Assembly: GCA_043812055.1 (NCBI GenBank)
Contig: JBDRMN010000001.1
Span: 1 to 7,175, forward strand
DNA: 7,175 bases
Origin: JBDRMN01 sp043812055
GTDB lineage: Bacteria > Patescibacteriota > Gracilibacteria > JAHISY01
Direction of reading: 5' to 3'
The notes below the pieces were generated by a model. That model saw nothing but the letters and a program-made list of their open reading frames with translations, did not search any database and was not told where the DNA came from. A program made the position numbers and the translations under genes. Shown piece after piece: positions 4,861-7,175 of this stretch (its first letter is position 1; each line of letters opens with the position of its first letter).

Positions 4861-5283
4861 TTATTTCTTACCTTCGTCGAGCATCCGACTCAATTTATCG
4901 AGATCCTTGAGGATAGCCTTTTTCTTATTAGTTGTTTTAGTTTTTCTTGCGATACTTTTCGGAGCAGCCATAGAAATGTCCGGAAAAACTTCTCCGGCTG
5001 ATTTGATCCAGCTCCGCCTCGTCGCATTGAGATAACGCTCGATCAGAAGCATCATATACCTGACGAAAGGAATATCCCGGATTTTGAGAAAAGCCACTGC
5101 CAGCGTGAGTAGGCCCATGACCAAAACCGGGGGAATCCAGACTTCCGGGTTTTGGTATTCCAGCAGCAGATAAATCAAATACGTGAAGCCTCCCCCCACT
5201 CCGCAGACGATCAATTGCTTGAGCGTCATAAAGGGCAGGATCTTATCCTCGATTTGAACGTTCTGAGGGACCTTGAATTGCAT
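4861..5283 (-). CDS. PrgI family membrane protein
   Basis: A 140-aa inner-membrane protein of the PrgI family, associated with type IV secretion/conjugation loci in Gram-positive and CPR bacteria. The hallmark N-terminus MQFKVPQNVQIEDKILPFMTLKQLI is followed by two hydrophobic segments, about residues 22-41 and 48-66, then a basic cytoplasmic tail (RKTKTTNKKK at 113-122). The VirB3-like topology suggests it anchors the TraC-like partner encoded directly downstream. The ATG at 5281-5283 fits the conserved start. Its leader is a heptamer array and holds no well-placed Shine-Dalgarno sequence. A candidate promoter lies about 140 bp upstream. Confidence 0.9.
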   Translation of the reverse strand: MQFKVPQNVQIEDKILPFMTLKQLIVCGVGGGFTYLIYLLLEYQNPEVWIPPVLVMGLLTLAVAFLKIRDIPFVRYMMLLIERYLNATRRSWIKSAGEVFPDISMAAPKSIARKTKTTNKKKAILKDLDKLSRMLDEGKK

Positions 5284-5287
5284 ATTA

Positions 5288-5322
5288 TTAGTTCGGAGTT
5301 CCTGGTTCTTAGTTCTTGGTCC
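5288..5322. repeat. Heptamer tandem array in the prgI leader
   Basis: Read on the minus strand, the units are GGACCAA, GAACTAA, GAACCAG, GAACTCC and GAACTAA. They have the same unit type as 333-353, 2237-2271 and 2762-2796, but in opposite orientation to those three. The array ends 4 nt before the PrgI-family start codon. Confidence 0.8.
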
Positions 5323-5410
5323 AATTATTTTTGTAGAAACTACTATCCAGTTGTTTCATGTTCCACTTGTCCGCCGTAGCTTTGGCGAAGGCGGATGTTA
5401 CGTGTTCCAT
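5309..5410 (-). CDS. Possible 33-aa ORF built from repeats (doubtful)
   Basis: An ATG at 5408-5410 is preceded on the minus strand by GAGGAG (5415-5420), a strong Shine-Dalgarno match 4 nt upstream. The frame runs through the palindromic element (AFAKATADK) and ends with TAA inside the heptamer array, giving a YKNNWTKN tail. Nearly all of it is repeat DNA. It sits between the PKD/SLH gene and the PrgI-family gene. The strong ribosome site is notable because most genes here lack one, but the candidate promoter would start transcription very close to the ATG and could exclude the Shine-Dalgarno. It could be a leader peptide or chance. Confidence 0.15.
   Translation of the reverse strand: MEHVTSAFAKATADKWNMKQLDSSFYKNNWTKN
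5352..5409. repeat. Palindromic element (FAKATADK type) interrupting a TGTTCCA heptamer array
   Basis: TGTTTCA and TGTTCCA (5352-5365) are followed by about 30 bases with the inverted arms TCCGCC (5370-5375) and GGCGGA (5390-5395), then TGTTACG and TGTTCCA (5396-5409). The heptamer phase resumes right after the palindrome, which looks like insertion into an array. The palindrome shares GCTACGG and CTTCGC words with 4053-4092. On the minus strand it reads as FAKATADK. Confidence 0.6.
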
Positions 5411-5420
5411 GAATCTCCTC

Positions 5421-5449
5421 ATTTTAGCAAATTTAAGCCTTTTAATCAA
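5421..5449 (-). promoter_or_regulatory. Candidate sigma70-type promoter for the PrgI/TraC-like pair
   Basis: On the minus strand, TTGATT (5449-5444) and TAAAAT (5426-5421) are separated by 17 nt, a good fit to the -35 and -10 consensus. The -35 element overlaps the stop codon of the PKD/SLH gene. Transcription would begin near 5414 and give a leader of about 130 nt with the palindrome and heptamer array ahead of the PrgI-family gene. Confidence 0.4.
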
Positions 5450-7175
5450 CCTCCACCCCGAGATAATCCAATAACGAACTGACAAATTCACGGGGTCTAA
5501 ACCTGTTCACAGCGGAGACATGGGAGTTTCCTTCCTCCACCCAAAAGTAACCGGATGTGCGCAATTCCGGAGGATATTTCTCCAGCAAAATCGCCACCAT
5601 CTGAGCCACTTCCCCACGAGTCACGGGCTGAGCCGGATGGAACAGCTTACCTTCAATTTCGATTAACCCATCTTCGTAAGCTTTGTTGGCAAAGCGGGCG
5701 TACCAGCTATTTGGAGGCACATCGCGGAGCCAAACTTTCTCTAAACTCACCACTCGTGGATAGAGCGCTGAGAAAACAATCTTGACTGCCTCGGCCCGAT
5801 TCACTATACCTTGAGGATCCCAGGAGAAATTCGCCTTGGGTGAAATCCAGCCCCGCTCGTGTACTGCCGCGACATACGGAGCATACCAATCCCGTGGCGC
5901 GACATCGGTAAAGAGCTGCTGCTGCTGAGAGCGCGTACGAATCTTGCTGGCTTGGATGATTATCTTCGCCAATTCCGCCCGGCTGATCAACTGGTTCGGT
6001 TTTTCTTCACTCATGATTCCCTTTTGCCGCAGGAATTTCAGATAGCTACTGGCCGGATGAATTTCAACAAAACGACAAAATACCGACTCGTGATCAGCCT
6101 GGTTTTTCGCCGTCAGGCAAACCCGGTGCTGACCGACCTCTTGGTAATTGTGCGAAGTTTGAGAAGAAGACAACCAACCGGTGCTGAAGTTGATATCGCT
6201 CGCCGAACTGGAATCAAAGTCCCAGCGGTACTTGAGCGGTCCGCCCACTCCGGACGGATCATAGGTGATACTCGCGTCGAATTGGAAGCGGGTCTGGAAA
6301 GTGCCGACTAGCGGATCCACGGTGAAAGCCGCCACCGGTGGTACAGGATCAGCCACTTCGAATTCCGCCGTGGCGCGGGAGACTGCGTTGGCATGATCAC
6401 GGACTTCTACCAGGGCCGTGAACGCACCGGCTCGGTCAAATTCGAAGTATTCATAGGCATTGCTCTGAAACTGGGTGTCAAAAATTCCGTCCCCGTCGAA
6501 ATCAAAACGGTACTCGAGATAACGCGTTCCGGACTGATCGTCCCGACTTTCACTGGCATTAAAATTAAACCTAGTATTGCGCGTGCCCAGGAGGGGCTTC
6601 ACTGTGAGACTCGCCGTAGGCGCAGTGTTGGCGACAATGCGAACCTGTTCACTTGTCGTCGCTCGTCCACCCTTCTGATCGAGCACTTCCACCCGGGGGT
6701 TGAAGGTGCCGACCTTGAGATAGCGGTGGGTCACGGTCCGATCATCCGCGAAAGTAGTATCCCATTCTCCGTCTCCCTCGAAATCCCAGCGGAATTGCAG
6801 TTTCGCATCATTACCATCACGATCCCGACTACCGCTGGCTGAAAGAGAAAACTCATCACGGAGCACACCGTGGTACTTGGCAGCCGCTGTGTTAGTTTTG
6901 TTGCGGATAGTGAGGCGCGCTTCCGGAACGATGTTGGTTGAATCGATGACAGTGATTGTTCGCTCTGTGCGGTCAATCTTTCCGGCTGAATTCCGAACTT
7001 CGAGAATCGCGTCGAAAACACCCACACTGTTGTAAACGCGTTGGGGTTTGCTTTCGGTGATCCAACCGGTTTCGAATGTCCCGTCTCCGTCAAAATCCCA
7101 GCGGTACGTACTGGCCCGCAGACTCCCGCTCGCATCGAAATGTACGTTGGTTCCCGTGTCTAGCTCCACCGGCCA
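5442..7175 (-). CDS. PKD- and SLH-domain surface protein (5' partial)
   Basis: The C-terminal 577 codons visible here belong to a larger surface protein. The frame stays open to the window edge, and the first valine codon (GTG at 7167-7169) falls inside a PKD domain, so the true start is outside. Numbering from that valine, four PKD repeats lie at about 1-75, 84-179, 185-272 and 279-370. The first three have a DF(D/E)GDG loop of the calcium-binding type (DFDGDG at 25 and 223, DFEGDG at 129); the fourth has DFDSSS and two cysteines (351, 364) instead. Three SLH motifs follow, at about 373-410, 419-468 and 480-530, with ISRAELAKII, VNRAEAVKIV and VTRGEVAQMV. SLH domains attach proteins to the cell wall or S-layer, and PKD repeats act as adhesive or spacer modules. 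The last 40 residues are unassigned. The gene lies upstream of the PrgI/TraC-like pair in the same direction. Confidence 0.9.
   Translation of the reverse strand, partial: WPVELDTGTNVHFDASGSLRASTYRWDFDGDGTFETGWITESKPQRVYNSVGVFDAILEVRNSAGKIDRTERTITVIDSTNIVPEARLTIRNKTNTAAAKYHGVLRDEFSLSASGSRDRDGNDAKLQFRWDFEGDGEWDTTFADDRTVTHRYLKVGTFNPRVEVLDQKGGRATTSEQVRIVANTAPTASLTVKPLLGTRNTRFNFNASESRDDQSGTRYLEYRFDFDGDGIFDTQFQSNAYEYFEFDRAGAFTALVEVRDHANAVSRATAEFEVADPVPPVAAFTVDPLVGTFQTRFQFDASITYDPSGVGGPLKYRWDFDSSSASDINFSTGWLSSSQTSHNYQEVGQHRVCLTAKNQADHESVFCRFVEIHPASSYLKFLRQKGIMSEEKPNQLISRAELAKIIIQASKIRTRSQQQQLFTDVAPRDWYAPYVAAVHERGWISPKANFSWDPQGIVNRAEAVKIVFSALYPRVVSLEKVWLRDVPPNSWYARFANKAYEDGLIEIEGKLFHPAQPVTRGEVAQMVAILLEKYPPELRTSGYFWVEEGNSHVSAVNRFRPREFVSSLLDYLGVEVD

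Noticed and set aside
5859..6311. 150-codon plus-strand ORF
   Set aside because: It is fully antisense to the PKD/SLH gene, whose domain motifs are unambiguous in the other frame. The translation shows no recognisable domain.
6393..6842. 149-codon plus-strand ORF
   Set aside because: It lies opposite the PKD repeats. Its length follows from the composition of the PKD coding strand, and no domain or ribosome site supports it.

Overview
The window looks like a chromosomal piece of a Candidate Phyla Radiation (Patescibacteria) bacterium. This rests on a PrgI-family plus TraC-like gene pair typical of CPR type IV secretion loci, a PKD/SLH surface protein, very short intergenic gaps, few Shine-Dalgarno sequences, and dispersed short repeats, including one whose reverse strand reads as FAKATADK, a string I recall from CPR annotations. 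TGA is used as a stop (rrf2, nifU, maf), so the standard bacterial code applies. The exact lineage cannot be read from the sequence.

Layout. Bases 44-184 hold an unrecognised 46-codon ORF with a good Shine-Dalgarno sequence, followed by repeat-rich intergenic DNA (185-349). A LigB-like class III dioxygenase-fold protein lies on the minus strand (350-1150). It diverges, across a 64-bp spacer with a 23-bp operator-like inverted repeat, from a plus-strand group: a three-cysteine Rrf2-family regulator (1215-1601), a NifU-type scaffold with a Bfd-like [2Fe-2S] domain (1642-2259), a NifS/IscS cysteine desulfurase (2256-3437) and Maf (3479-4036). The first three form an iron-sulfur cluster assembly operon: NifS supplies sulfur, NifU is the scaffold, and the Rrf2 protein is the likely cluster-sensing regulator. 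Converging from the right on the minus strand are a partial PKD/SLH surface protein (5442-7175, running off the window), a PrgI-family membrane protein (4861-5283) and a TraC-like protein (4126-4848).

The most unusual signal is a set of short tandem arrays, nearly all with a 7-base period (one with 8) but with different units: AGTTACC, GAACCAA, GAAACCT, TTCCCTG, TGTTCCA. They sit at gene junctions. Six of the nine main coding regions have their stop codon inside or at the edge of such an array. One array forms both the nifU stop and the nifS start. Another lies inside nifS and adds about a dozen residues in frame. GC-rich palindromes are sandwiched between heptamer arrays at three places (about 141-360, 4028-4131, 5288-5409). 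No complete classical mobile element, CRISPR array, rRNA or tRNA was seen.
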